From positions 1-64,000 of the forward strand of contig CAJTBO010000001.1 of NCBI GenBank assembly GCA_910573755.1: a DNA stretch of 64,000 nt, read 5' to 3'. Of the stretch, positions 1 through 9,130 are shown in pieces. The notes under the pieces are model-generated. The model saw only the letters and a program-made list of their open reading frames with translations, searched no databases and was not told the DNA's origin. The DNA comes from Lachnospiraceae bacterium (GTDB lineage Bacteria > Bacillota > Clostridia > Lachnospirales > Lachnospiraceae). A program made the position numbers and the translations under genes. Positions within the stretch are counted from its first letter, which is position 1; each line of letters starts with the position of its first letter.

Positions 1-8
1 ACTTTCAT
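1..8 (-). CDS. possible start of the next leftward gene (window edge)
   Basis: On the minus strand an ATG at position 8 begins Met-Lys-Val and is preceded by AAAAGG about 9 bases upstream, a reasonable ribosome site for the next gene of the operon. Only three codons are inside the window, so nothing can be said about the product. The 124 bases between it and the stop at 133 hold no gene that I can see. Confidence 0.25.
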
Positions 9-132
9 CTCATATACCTTTTTCTAATGTATTTATTCAGGGATAATATACAATTATCCGTTGTTCGGGATTTAAAGGGATGCTCTCTTTGTAGGGGTGT
101 CTTTATATTATTACTGCACTTAACCCCTTCTC

Positions 133-891
133 TTAATTTCTAATTATACTTATAATTATTTCGCGTAATATAGACACAACTTCCCTCAAATTATAATATA
201 AAAACATTTCGCTATTCGTCTGAGTTGCCACCCCATATATATGCTGAAACCCTACATTTTGTGCCAACATTCTCGCCCGAAACAAATGTATTTCACTTGT
301 AATAATCAATAACTCTGATTCAGTATCTACAAGTTCCGCAGTATACATGAAATTTTGTCTGGTATCTAACGCTTTTTCTTCTGCTAATATATTATTCTCT
401 ACACCCTGCTTTATCAAATATGCCCTCATTACACTTGCCTCTGAAGGAGTATTCTGTACTTCATTTCCCCCGGATACAATAATCGGAGCCTTTGAATATT
501 CACTAAGTTCAATTGCCTTATCTAATCTTGACTTTAATGTATCTGATAACTCGTCCTTTTCTAACTTACTTCCTAAAATCAAAATATAATCAACATTTCC
601 CAAATTCTTCGGAGTATTATCTCTGGCTCCTATCGCAATACATAACTCACATAATATAAATACTGTTACCCCAAGTATCAAGCCTGTACTCCAAATAGTA
701 TACCATATACTTTTCAGCCTCGTCCATACTTTCAAGTATACAACACCAAATATACATATAAATCCTAAAATCAATGCATCTTTCGTTTCTCGTTCATGAT
801 TACAAGCAATAAAAAACAAATATATAGCTGTTCCAATCAAAACAATCTCACACAAACAGCATAATTTTTGTCTATAATTATTTCTACTCAT
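133..891 (-). CDS. YdcF/SanA-like DUF218 membrane protein
   Basis: This 252-residue protein has three or four hydrophobic segments in its first 90 residues, followed by a DUF218 domain from about residue 100. Visible family marks are the strand VDYILILGSK, the SGGN turn near residue 141 and the TRQN segment near 175. DUF218 proteins (YdcF, SanA, ElyC) sit at the cytoplasmic membrane and are linked to envelope integrity and lipid-carrier metabolism in enterobacteria; the chemistry is not settled. The gene overlaps the upstream acetyltransferase gene by 8 bases, so it is translated as part of the same surface-glycan operon. Family placement is firm; a role in the glycan pathway is inferred from position only. 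Confidence 0.85.
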   Translation of the reverse strand: MSRNNYRQKLCCLCEIVLIGTAIYLFFIACNHERETKDALILGFICIFGVVYLKVWTRLKSIWYTIWSTGLILGVTVFILCELCIAIGARDNTPKNLGNVDYILILGSKLEKDELSDTLKSRLDKAIELSEYSKAPIIVSGGNEVQNTPSEASVMRAYLIKQGVENNILAEEKALDTRQNFMYTAELVDTESELLIITSEIHLFRARMLAQNVGFQHIYGVATQTNSEMFLYYNLREVVSILREIIISIIRN

Positions 892-1435
892 TTCTATATC
901 TTATAATTTGAGCTGGTACACCTGCGACAACTGAATATTCCTCTGTATCTTTCGTTACTATTGCGCCAGCACCAACCACCGTCCCCTTTTTCAAGGTAAT
1001 CCCTGGCATTATTACTGCATTTGCTCCAATCCAAACATCATTCTCAATGACAATAGGACACGGCTCAGTAGGCCTCTCAAAAATAGAAGGGCTTCTTCCT
1101 TCTATTGGATGTCTTCCTGAAGAAATTGTAACATTAGACCCTATTAATACATAATCTCCCATAATGATCCCACCTTTTGCATTAATATATGTACCTGTAT
1201 TAATGCCGCAATTATGTCCCATCTGCAATTTTCTGCTTTCTATAATCGTCACTCGTGGCTGAATCCACACCATTCCTTCCTTTTTCTTAAAAAGAAAACT
1301 GCATATAATATTTCTCAAAATAATTCCTATAGCTCCCGGGAACGAACCGAATAACCAATATATCCATCCCTCTATCTCGAGAAATATCAAAGAACCTATC
1401 CTTACATCACTGAATTTTTCCTTCAAAAATGCCAT
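884..1435 (-). CDS. hexapeptide-repeat O-acetyltransferase
   Basis: The 183-residue product is a left-handed beta-helix acyltransferase of the maltose/serine acetyltransferase (LbH) type. Imperfect hexapeptide turns run from about residue 75 to 165. The active-site loop reads ISSGRHP, with the histidine expected in this family, and the end VVAGVPAQIIRYR is the typical closing helix. The N-terminal 45 residues are more hydrophobic than in soluble homologues (EGWIYWLFGSFPGAIG), as in Wca/Cap-type polysaccharide acetyltransferases. It probably moves an acetyl group from acetyl-CoA to a sugar of the surface glycan in the cytosol. The acceptor sugar cannot be read from the sequence. Confidence 0.88.
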   Translation of the reverse strand: MAFLKEKFSDVRIGSLIFLEIEGWIYWLFGSFPGAIGIILRNIICSFLFKKKEGMVWIQPRVTIIESRKLQMGHNCGINTGTYINAKGGIIMGDYVLIGSNVTISSGRHPIEGRSPSIFERPTEPCPIVIENDVWIGANAVIMPGITLKKGTVVGAGAIVTKDTEEYSVVAGVPAQIIRYRNE

Positions 1436-1457
1436 TATATTACGTTCTCCTATAAAA

Positions 1458-1832
1458 CTATTTTGTTACACTTCCTCTTGAGAGAATAATCAGGCCGCAT
1501 ATTACAATAACAGTCCCCACTATTTGTATCCTCTCAATCGATTCATGAAATATCATTTTGGCAATCACAATATTAAAAATATATGTCATACAGGTTACCG
1601 GCATAATAGAGGATAATTTAAAATTTGATAGCATATAAAAGAAAAGCAACATGGAACATCCATAGCAACATAATCCCGCCCATATATGGGGAGATACTAA
1701 CAATCCACCTATATCCTGAACTGACTTTACGGAAAGCGGGATCCTGTCAAATCTCATTTTCCAAAACATATTTGCCAACGCATTACAAATACATGCCACA
1801 GAAGCAGGAATCAATAATTTTAGAAAACCCAT
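1458..1832 (-). CDS. small EamA/SMR-type transporter (ArnE/F-like half)
   Basis: The start is taken at the ATG at 1832, preceded by GGAGGG at ideal spacing, giving 124 residues; an ATG at 1883 lies inside the preceding gene. The protein has four hydrophobic helices, the size and layout of the small multidrug resistance/EamA half-transporters. The stretch FHESIERIQIVGTVIVICG near the C terminus is the typical EamA ending. Related short proteins (ArnE/ArnF) flip lipid-linked aminoarabinose, so here a flippase for an undecaprenyl-linked monosaccharide would fit with the nearby GT2 and GT-C genes. That substrate is inference. It would act as a homodimer because no partner subunit is seen. Confidence 0.72.
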   Translation of the reverse strand: MGFLKLLIPASVACICNALANMFWKMRFDRIPLSVKSVQDIGGLLVSPHIWAGLCCYGCSMLLFFYMLSNFKLSSIMPVTCMTYIFNIVIAKMIFHESIERIQIVGTVIVICGLIILSRGSVTK

Positions 1833-1833
1833 A

Positions 1834-2715
1834 TTATCCCTCCAAAATATATTTCTGAATAATTCCAAAAGTTTCATCAGCATGTTTTTTAGAAGACAAT
1901 CCTACAACTACATTTTTCACTGCTGTTTCCGCAATATAGCTATAAGCCTCCTCCGGAAGTATACGCCCTGATGCCAGCGTAGCCATAGCCAGAACTGTAT
2001 GATCACTCTTTGCAATATCATGAACCACCTCATCTCTCGACGGATTCATCAAAAAACCTTTTTTATTGACTGCAGTCATAACTAAACTATTCTGCAGACC
2101 ACAATCATCTAAAAATCTGGAAAACGCCGAAAAATTTAATGTACCATACGCAGGAATTGCATGATATCTTTTTCTGACGTATTTATCAAATGTCACTGCT
2201 ACCTCTTTCATATCATATCCTAAAATCAAGTCGCATAATGCATTATGCAAAAAGACAGCCTTAATATTTAAATCATGAAACGGGGCTAATTCTACATCTA
2301 TAAGACGCTCCAATATCCCCAAATGATTCAATGTAAGTAAATTTGCTCCTATTTCCAATACAAATTTTGTCTTCCCTTTCCCGCTTTTTCCTTTCAAAAC
2401 TGTCTTTATGGTGTTATACATTCCCATTTCTGTCACCATGCTCACATATTTAATGATATATGGAACATTTACGTAAACATTGAGTTTATTCTTCAATTCA
2501 TCATCTGCCCGAATCATATCACAAATCTCATAAATACTGGGATGCGTAGAAAACATAACACCATTTACGCCCTTGCTTAAACCGTATTTCAATATCCTCC
2601 TTATCTCATTGAGATCCTTAAACTGTTCATAAGTGGCTCTTCCCTTATCCTGAGACATATGATTTACGCCAAAAAACTGATTGTCGCCTAAAATAACTTG
2701 ATCTATATCTACCAT
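1834..2715 (-). CDS. conserved protein of unknown function (LGDNQFFGVNH type)
   Basis: This is a 293-residue soluble protein that I cannot assign to a named family. It opens with a distinctive LGDNQFFGVNH motif, then alternates hydrophobic strands and helices (VNGVMFSTHP, AVFLHNAL, FVLEIGAN, TVLAMATLASG), consistent with a TIM-barrel fold like that of aldo-keto reductases or aldolases. The late segment KNVVVGLSSKKHADETF looks like the phosphate/cofactor end of such a barrel. It lies just downstream of a Gfo/Idh/MocA oxidoreductase (27-base gap) and abuts the small transporter gene, so a step in making or altering a nucleotide sugar is plausible. The fold is inference from pattern only. Confidence 0.55.
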   Translation of the reverse strand: MVDIDQVILGDNQFFGVNHMSQDKGRATYEQFKDLNEIRRILKYGLSKGVNGVMFSTHPSIYEICDMIRADDELKNKLNVYVNVPYIIKYVSMVTEMGMYNTIKTVLKGKSGKGKTKFVLEIGANLLTLNHLGILERLIDVELAPFHDLNIKAVFLHNALCDLILGYDMKEVAVTFDKYVRKRYHAIPAYGTLNFSAFSRFLDDCGLQNSLVMTAVNKKGFLMNPSRDEVVHDIAKSDHTVLAMATLASGRILPEEAYSYIAETAVKNVVVGLSSKKHADETFGIIQKYILEG

Positions 2716-2742
2716 AGCCTTATCCTCTTTTCTTTTATAATA

Positions 2743-3747
2743 TTACTCTACAGAAACAATTTCCCCCAATTCAGCGCTTTGATATATTTTCTTAATTACC
2801 TTTTGCACATAAACAGCACTTTCCAAGTTTGTAGACTGCTGGCCAGACAAAACACCCAGAAATGCTTCCATCTGTCTGGAATATAAAATTCCTCCGACAT
2901 CCATATATGCACCACCATATAAATCCGGATAAACCAGATTTTCTATCTGCTCTCCTTTGCTATCAAAGATGTCCAATGTCTGATCCGTAACAATCATTTT
3001 TCCTTTAGTTCCCTCTACTTCGAGCCTTGCATATGTTTTTCGATAGGCCTCTTTACTCCATGATGTTTCAAACGCAACCTTTGGCCCCTTTTCAAAAGAA
3101 ATAGTGGCCTGAAGCTCATCCTCTACTTCTTTAGAATAAATCTTTTGTGCATGCGCCTGCACAGTATCAATTTTTCCAAAATACCAACATAATTGATCCA
3201 ACATATGGATTCCGAAATCCATTAATACCCCGCCTCCGGAAACTGCCTTGCTATAACGCCATCCAGAGTGCTGCTCAAAAACATCTGCTATATACATAAA
3301 CGCTTTTGCCTCTAATGCATCACCTATCGCACCGGAGTCTAAATATTCTTTTCCTTTTGCAATGGATGGAGCAAACCGATTACAAAATCCCACTTGAATT
3401 TTAATATTCTTTTTTAATGCTACATCAAGTAACTGTTGGGCATCTTCATAAGAAGACGCCAATGGTTTTTCAATGAATAGATCACACTTTTTCTCAATAC
3501 ATTCCATTGCAGATTGAACATGATTAAACGTCGGAGTGGAAATAATCACTGCATCCAGTTCCACTTTACCTAACATATCTCTAACATTGGAAAAGGTTTT
3601 CACCGAAGGATAAACTTTTTTGATGCCAAATCGCATTACCCAGGACTTATCACAAACAGCCACTACTCTGGCCTTTTTTGAACCGTTTACTAATGCACCA
3701 TGCAAAATCCCCATTTTTCCATATCCAACAATTCCAATCTTATACAC
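2743..3747 (-). CDS. Gfo/Idh/MocA family NAD(P)-dependent sugar oxidoreductase
   Basis: The start is the GTG at 3747, with AAGGAGA nine bases upstream, giving 334 residues that begin YKIGIVGYGKMG, the Rossmann nucleotide-binding loop. The catalytic-domain signature EKPLASS follows near residue 95, and the second domain carries GGGVLMDFGIHMLDQL, with the expected aspartate and histidine near residues 180-185. Members oxidise or reduce sugars and nucleotide sugars (for example WbpB-like UDP-sugar 3-dehydrogenases). The gene overlaps the DUF2304 gene by 8 bases. The substrate is unknown; the location suggests a precursor sugar for the local glycan. Confidence 0.9.
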   Translation of the reverse strand: MYKIGIVGYGKMGILHGALVNGSKKARVVAVCDKSWVMRFGIKKVYPSVKTFSNVRDMLGKVELDAVIISTPTFNHVQSAMECIEKKCDLFIEKPLASSYEDAQQLLDVALKKNIKIQVGFCNRFAPSIAKGKEYLDSGAIGDALEAKAFMYIADVFEQHSGWRYSKAVSGGGVLMDFGIHMLDQLCWYFGKIDTVQAHAQKIYSKEVEDELQATISFEKGPKVAFETSWSKEAYRKTYARLEVEGTKGKMIVTDQTLDIFDSKGEQIENLVYPDLYGGAYMDVGGILYSRQMEAFLGVLSGQQSTNLESAVYVQKVIKKIYQSAELGEIVSVE

Positions 3748-4105
3748 TTTCTGTACTCTCCTTTTCCAATTTTCGAATTCTCTCTTCCAGCAACGCACAT
3801 TCCTGAATTAATATTCTGTTTTTATTGCTCAATTCAGATGCAACAGTTGTCAAAAACATCAGCAAAATAATAAGTCCGAATAATACCACCGCAAATAAAC
3901 CATTAAGGTAATTTATAATCCCTATCCCTTTTGCCAATTGTTCCAACGCACTTGGAAATATTATAAAAAACAACATACAAATACCTAATATGATCCACAA
4001 TAAGGAATATTTGAAGTTAAGCTTTTCCTTTTTTAGCATCATATAGATACATGAAAAATATATTAGCAAAGCAATTATTAATGATATCCTTAAGGCGATA
4101 TTCAT
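3740..4105 (-). CDS. DUF2304 small membrane protein
   Basis: The 121-residue product has three membrane helices followed by a short charged coiled tail (LLEERIRKLEKES), the layout of DUF2304. These proteins are almost always encoded beside a GT2 dolichol-phosphate-mannose-synthase-like enzyme and are thought to anchor it or assist lipid-linked sugar handling. That pairing is seen here: the gene shares a 4-base ATGA overlap with the GT2 gene upstream and an 8-base overlap with the oxidoreductase gene downstream. No catalytic motif is present. Confidence 0.85.
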   Translation of the reverse strand: MNIALRISLIIALLIYFSCIYMMLKKEKLNFKYSLLWIILGICMLFFIIFPSALEQLAKGIGIINYLNGLFAVVLFGLIILLMFLTTVASELSNKNRILIQECALLEERIRKLEKESTESV

Positions 4106-4839
4106 TTGATTGCCTCCCTTCTCAAAATTATCGCAGCAGACACCTTTACCATATAATATATGGATCTTAAACTGGTTATTGAGCTTCTTCCCCCTGTTCG
4201 TTCTTTCATAACGACCGGTACTTCCAATATTCGAATACCTGAGACGGCACTTGTTACAAGCGATTCCGGCTCCGGATAATCCTGTGCATAATTCCTTGCG
4301 AAAAGTTTAATGACTTTTCTGTTTGCAGCCCTAAAGCCGCTTGTAACATCTTTTATTTTCACTCCACAGCAGACATGAATCAGCCAACTCAGAAAATTAA
4401 TCCCCAGCCTGCGCATCCAAGATGATTGAAATCCCTCTTTATCGAGAAATCGAGAACCCACCACTAAATCTGCCTCATCTCTAATAATAGGCTCTATCAG
4501 GTCTCTAATATACTTTGGTATATGTTGCCCATCTCCATCCATCTGTATCGCTATGTCATACCCATTTCTAAAAGCATATTTGTACCCTGTCTGCACCCCT
4601 CCGCCTATTCCCAAATTAATAGGTAAATCTACATAATTACTATTCAGTCTTTTCAGGATATCCAAGGTATTATCTTTTGAACAATCATTTATTATAAGAT
4701 AATCTATTTCCATACCTTCATCTGTCAGGGATTGTAATGTATGCTCAATGTTGTGACTTTCATTATAAGCCGGAATTATGACCAATATTTTCTTTCCTTT
4801 ATACATCTGTAACTTTTCCACTCCTCTGATTTCTATCAT
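4102..4839 (-). CDS. GT2 glycosyltransferase, DPM1/polyprenyl-phosphate sugar synthase type
   Basis: A GT-A fold GT2 enzyme with the opening strand ILVIIPAYNESHN, the LIINDCSKDNT segment and the metal-binding DGDGQH motif near residue 105. Then come the VVGSRF strand and the DVTSGFRAANR acceptor loop typical of dolichyl/undecaprenyl-phosphate sugar synthases. It most likely charges undecaprenyl phosphate with one hexose on the inner membrane face, for later use by the GT-C enzymes upstream. No membrane helices follow the catalytic domain; the partner DUF2304 protein may supply the anchor. The first ATG (4839) lacks a clear ribosome site; the ATG at 4806 gives the conventional N terminus. Confidence 0.88.
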   Translation of the reverse strand: MIEIRGVEKLQMYKGKKILVIIPAYNESHNIEHTLQSLTDEGMEIDYLIINDCSKDNTLDILKRLNSNYVDLPINLGIGGGVQTGYKYAFRNGYDIAIQMDGDGQHIPKYIRDLIEPIIRDEADLVVGSRFLDKEGFQSSWMRRLGINFLSWLIHVCCGVKIKDVTSGFRAANRKVIKLFARNYAQDYPEPESLVTSAVSGIRILEVPVVMKERTGGRSSITSLRSIYYMVKVSAAIILRREAIK

Positions 4840-4849
4840 CTGTAAAAAA

Positions 4850-6442
4850 CTATTTTCTTTTCAATATCGCCACTCCTCCATTACTGTAACTCGGAAAAAG
4901 AATAGGGTTGTCTATATCAAATCCATATTCTCTCATTTTTTCAACTACTCCCCTGTTATATATTTCAACATCTTCCGCATTTGCATACACTATCGCTCCC
5001 TCAAAATCATATCCTTCCTCCGCATTTTGATAATTAACCACCGCAAAATCCGCACATTTAATTCCTGCCGGATACAAATATGCATGAATGTCAGGAATTG
5101 TCTCCAATTCACAATATGCTCCCTCAATTGATGACACTTTTGAATTACTCGGTATATTTTCATTAATAAATTGCCTGAATTCCCTCCGTTTTTCTGCCCC
5201 CCCTTCAAAATAATCTCTTCGTATATTATTTCGAACACATACCACGACATTATTATTCAAATTTGATATATTAAATCGAATACTCAAATCATATGGATCA
5301 ACAATACTTATCAGAAATGCAACTGTCAAACTTACAGCATAAGGAATCAATTTTATTTTTTGCCACCTTTTTGAAACATCATATAATTTTATCATTCCTC
5401 TCGTTACCGCCCACATGAGAAACACAAAATAAAATACATGATAATGCAACCCCCATCCAATTTTTTCTGCACCTCCTACATTATATAATAAATTAGGAAC
5501 TGTAGATGCCATTCCAATTATTAAAGCTTTCCAATCCATAAATGCCACAACTAAATAAAAACAAAAATTTATTATAATAAATAAAATCACTTTCCTCATA
5601 TTATCAGGATCTGATAAATATAAAACAATACTGTTAATATTAAAAAGACTACCCAGCCCAGAATAATACATATTAGCTAAAAAAAACTTCATCATAATTC
5701 CTGTATATAAAACAGCAGCGCTTCCCAAAGCCAAACGCATTCCCCTCAGTTGTGGTCTCTCTTTCCAAAAAAAGATCGTATACGCCAAAATAAACATTCC
5801 TGCGTACAATGCCCCTCTCTCACCAACCATCATACACAAAATTGTTGCTACTATAAAATGCAATTTGCTGAATTGCTTTTTCTCACAAGCCCATATCAGA
5901 TACATTCCTGTACCCATAAATATGCGTTCAGGATAAAACGCCCCACTTACTGCCGGCATTGACCATCCTGGATGAGCTGTCAGCAAAATGCATGTTATAA
6001 TTATCAACAGCCATGGGACTTCTTTTTCTCGCATTAACAAAATACAAAAAAACAAACTAAGTGCCAGAGCCAAACTTTGAGCGATTGTAATACACGCAAA
6101 CTCTGACATCACATAACATAAAGGTGCTATTAAATAAAGAATGAAGCAGGCATGATAACCCATCATATTCTTTCTTGGATCAGCCGTGTCTTCAAACGCA
6201 ATCTCACTGTCAAGAAGCTCTGCTACGGGGATTGCCCATATATGCCGCTCTATAATAGATATGCCATTTGACCACATGTCACTTTCGCCTTTTCCTGTAT
6301 ATGCAATATTCTTAGTTACCTGTGCATAAGTTGCTGTATCACCCACATAACGTGCTCCGGAATAATAACAACCTGCCGTCAAAAAAAACGTAGTAAAAAA
6401 CAGAAAAACCGCCAAAAAAATCCCTTCTCTTTTCTTATTCAT
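4850..6442 (-). CDS. polytopic membrane protein, GT-C-like
   Basis: The start at 6442 is chosen because GGAGGAAGG lies just upstream, giving 530 residues. About eleven hydrophobic helices span residues 10 to 395, followed by a soluble, probably extracytoplasmic domain of about 130 residues. A large loop after helix 1 holds acidic residues (YVGDTATYAQ), as in GT-C glycosyltransferases that use lipid-phosphate sugars, but no recognised Pfam-like motif stands out. It sits between a lipid-phosphate sugar synthase and another GT-C protein, which supports a role as an outer-face glycosyltransferase. A run of seven G on the coding strand (5197-5203) lies in the C-terminal domain; frame is kept. Confidence 0.62.
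   Translation of the reverse strand: MNKKREGIFLAVFLFFTTFFLTAGCYYSGARYVGDTATYAQVTKNIAYTGKGESDMWSNGISIIERHIWAIPVAELLDSEIAFEDTADPRKNMMGYHACFILYLIAPLCYVMSEFACITIAQSLALALSLFFCILLMREKEVPWLLIIITCILLTAHPGWSMPAVSGAFYPERIFMGTGMYLIWACEKKQFSKLHFIVATILCMMVGERGALYAGMFILAYTIFFWKERPQLRGMRLALGSAAVLYTGIMMKFFLANMYYSGLGSLFNINSIVLYLSDPDNMRKVILFIIINFCFYLVVAFMDWKALIIGMASTVPNLLYNVGGAEKIGWGLHYHVFYFVFLMWAVTRGMIKLYDVSKRWQKIKLIPYAVSLTVAFLISIVDPYDLSIRFNISNLNNNVVVCVRNNIRRDYFEGGAEKRREFRQFINENIPSNSKVSSIEGAYCELETIPDIHAYLYPAGIKCADFAVVNYQNAEEGYDFEGAIVYANAEDVEIYNRGVVEKMREYGFDIDNPILFPSYSNGGVAILKRK
5197..5203 (-). repeat. G7 homopolymer in coding sequence (frame intact)
   Basis: Seven G on the minus strand encode Gly-Gly within EGGAEKRR of the membrane protein gene. 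It is one of twelve G7 runs in the window, all in genes. A slip of one base here would truncate the C-terminal domain. Confidence 0.9.
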
Positions 6443-6472
6443 AGATCCTTCCTCCAGTATAAACAAACTACT

Positions 6473-8752
6473 CTAATGCAACAGACTCCCATTTTCAAAA
6501 TTTACTGCCTCCCGAACCGTCACATTGTTAATCCCCTCAAGAGAATACCCTTTTACTCCAACTTCTTGTTCATCCGTAGTTACAATATAAATAATTCCAT
6601 AGGCAGCATTTAAATTTGTTGCAATCCTCTCCGAACGATATTCACCTTCTCCGGACTGCGCATCATAAACAGAGATATAGCAATCAAGAAATTCATCTTC
6701 CTCAGACATCCAATTAATTTGAAATCTTATCGAAATTGGATGATCCGTTTTATTGACAATCTGATGTATAATATAATAATCAGTCTCCGTATTCTGAAAA
6801 GTCTCTGTTAATGGTTCCAATTCATTGATCTGTTGAAGTTCATCAAATTTTACTTCCAACACTTTATTCAATTCTGGAATTACTTCATATACCTCACAAA
6901 TTGAATTTTCGTAATATTTTCTCCCTGTAAAATCTGGTAATCTTTCCATTGTCTCCGCAGCCAGTCCAAGTGGTTCTCCCATTACTTTATCCACTATAAT
7001 ATAATCAAAAGAAGACAAATACTCTTCCCATGTATATTCCGCCTCATTTGCATATATTGTATACAATGTATTATTATGCCATGTTGTCGATGCAAAATAT
7101 CCATAATATGATCCTTTGTTCAAAAAAGAATTCGTAATAGCCAAGACTCTTTTACCTTCCGGAATCATACTGAAAACCTCCCCAAAATCATGTTGCACTA
7201 TTCCTTCATCCTTAGCTAATTTGAGTGGAATGGTATCATATTTTTTCAGCCATATTAAATTAGGATATAAAATAATCACACCAACTGCTGCCAATAATAT
7301 TCCTTTGACATTTCTATGTGATATCCATGCTATACATATAGAAATACCTACTGTAATCACACACGACAGCAAAACCCAGGTAGAAAAATAATATCTCAAA
7401 TTATATGTCGTTATCGTATTTACTTTATATGAAACCATTGCAACCAAAGACCATACTATATATTCCGGATATTCTTTAATTTTCTTTTTTATCAATAAAA
7501 CACCTAAAGCAAGTGGTATTGTAAAAACAAATAATAAAAATATGCCCATCCCCCCCGGATACATTTCAATATTCAGCGTGGTGCGAAAAACAATATCTAT
7601 TAATGATTGAATCGAAAAAGATAACTTATTTGTAAATGGATCCTGAAAATTTTCACAGACAAAATAAGGGCTTTTAAATATTCCATTATAGGTAGGATAC
7701 AAAGGATTTCCAGTTTTATACCATATATGAATTATCGAAACTGAGCATGGTGCCGCTAGCGCTAATACACTCCTTACCATTTTTGCAACTGCCTGTCTAA
7801 TCGCTCTCTTTTCTAATGCATATTTTATACATTCGACAATCAATACCATTGCCATCACTGCCATTGTAAAAGCAACTGTTAGTTTAACAAATATAGCACA
7901 CCCACATAAAAAGGATATCAGTTCAATATTATCCCATATATTTTGTTGCTGTATCTTTCCACTCCCAACAAATGCAGAAAATAAAAAATATAACGGTAAA
8001 ATTTCCAAATAAAATACAGTGGAAAATCCCAAAAATAATGGTGTAGAAAACAAAATAATTGCCAAAATCCACATATTGCTTTTAGCATATATGCAATGAA
8101 TGAAGTGCACAAGAATAAAATATACTAAAAAAAGCAAAACAACGTTAAAAAGCACTAATGCCTTATAAGCCCCCAGCGAATAAAACAATACAGAATATGT
8201 ATATTGAAGTACCATTGCCTCCCCATATACAATGGATTCTGTTACATTAGTATACCATTTACCGTTTTCAGCCGCATAAACCGTAATCGGCAAATGTTTA
8301 GCCATAGAATCATGACCACTGATCGGCGCGCTGCTATATACCAAATACCATGTTAACAACAACAAAAAAACACATATCATAAACCAATGGCACGTTATAC
8401 TATTTTTTATATAAAATACAGTCTCCAAAAATTCCTGCTTTCTTTTTATCAAAAAAGGAACCGATACTGTCAAGCTCAGAATCAATACGGCAATATATAC
8501 CGACTTACTCCCAAATCCTACAAGCAAAACAAAATATATTATAATCCCAATAATGCCCATACCTGCCGCAGTTCGCATTATCATTTTTTCAAAGCAACTG
8601 CCTTCCACTTTTAATATATACCCCAAAAAATAACTGCTTATAAACAAGGCAGCAATACATAATATATCAAATAATATATTATAATAGCACGAACAAACCA
8701 ATAACCCTACAACACATACTATAATTAATAATTTCTTTTTCTGTTGCACCAC
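6473..8752 (-). CDS. large GT-C membrane glycosyltransferase-like protein
   Basis: The product (759 residues, GTG start, AAAGGAAA ribosome site) has about twelve membrane helices to residue 510 and then a 240-residue soluble domain. The first long outer loop holds SAPISGHDSMAKHLP, whose acidic residue matches the catalytic loop position of PMT/ArnT/RgtA-like GT-C enzymes. These take a sugar from undecaprenyl phosphate and add it to a lipid-linked glycan outside the membrane. It is the first gene after a good promoter, so it heads the 8.8-0.1 kb transcription unit. A G7 run at 7550-7556 encodes Gly-Gly in YPGGMG, in frame. Donor and acceptor are unknown. Confidence 0.75.
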   Translation of the reverse strand: MVQQKKKLLIIVCVVGLLVCSCYYNILFDILCIAALFISSYFLGYILKVEGSCFEKMIMRTAAGMGIIGIIIYFVLLVGFGSKSVYIAVLILSLTVSVPFLIKRKQEFLETVFYIKNSITCHWFMICVFLLLLTWYLVYSSAPISGHDSMAKHLPITVYAAENGKWYTNVTESIVYGEAMVLQYTYSVLFYSLGAYKALVLFNVVLLFLVYFILVHFIHCIYAKSNMWILAIILFSTPLFLGFSTVFYLEILPLYFLFSAFVGSGKIQQQNIWDNIELISFLCGCAIFVKLTVAFTMAVMAMVLIVECIKYALEKRAIRQAVAKMVRSVLALAAPCSVSIIHIWYKTGNPLYPTYNGIFKSPYFVCENFQDPFTNKLSFSIQSLIDIVFRTTLNIEMYPGGMGIFLLFVFTIPLALGVLLIKKKIKEYPEYIVWSLVAMVSYKVNTITTYNLRYYFSTWVLLSCVITVGISICIAWISHRNVKGILLAAVGVIILYPNLIWLKKYDTIPLKLAKDEGIVQHDFGEVFSMIPEGKRVLAITNSFLNKGSYYGYFASTTWHNNTLYTIYANEAEYTWEEYLSSFDYIIVDKVMGEPLGLAAETMERLPDFTGRKYYENSICEVYEVIPELNKVLEVKFDELQQINELEPLTETFQNTETDYYIIHQIVNKTDHPISIRFQINWMSEEDEFLDCYISVYDAQSGEGEYRSERIATNLNAAYGIIYIVTTDEQEVGVKGYSLEGINNVTVREAVNFENGSLLH

Positions 8753-8787
8753 CGCTTGTTTCCTTTCTCTTCACCATTTATCTTTTA

Positions 8788-8817
8788 ATTATAACATTTT
8801 TCACTCAAAAATTACAA
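8788..8817 (-). promoter_or_regulatory. sigma-A-type promoter for the 8.75-0.13 kb operon
   Basis: On the minus strand a perfect TATAAT (8788-8793) lies 18 bases after TTGTAA (8812-8817), about 35 bases before the GTG start at 8752. This is the best -10 box in this part of the window. It would drive the GT-C gene and the genes that follow it independently of the broken acyltransferase upstream. Confidence 0.6.
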
Positions 8818-9130
8818 CTTAGTTTTCTTTTAAATTATTCTCCAGTACATTCTATTATTTCATCTTACTATTTTTATTGTTTTCTGAAAAAAGGGAAAAG
8901 GCTTTCCATTTACCAAAAAATTTAAAAACATATTTTTATCTGCTATCCATGGCATCAACATACAAAGAACCAACACAATTGGTGCTATAATATACCAATA
9001 AGGTGAAAGTCTTGGCGTTATAGGAAATTCTTTTAATGTTGACAGAGGCAACCTTCGAAGCAAACAAATGCACAGTGTAATAAATCTAAACATAAAAAAA
9101 TGAAAAGCTAACACAGTATATGTATGTTGT

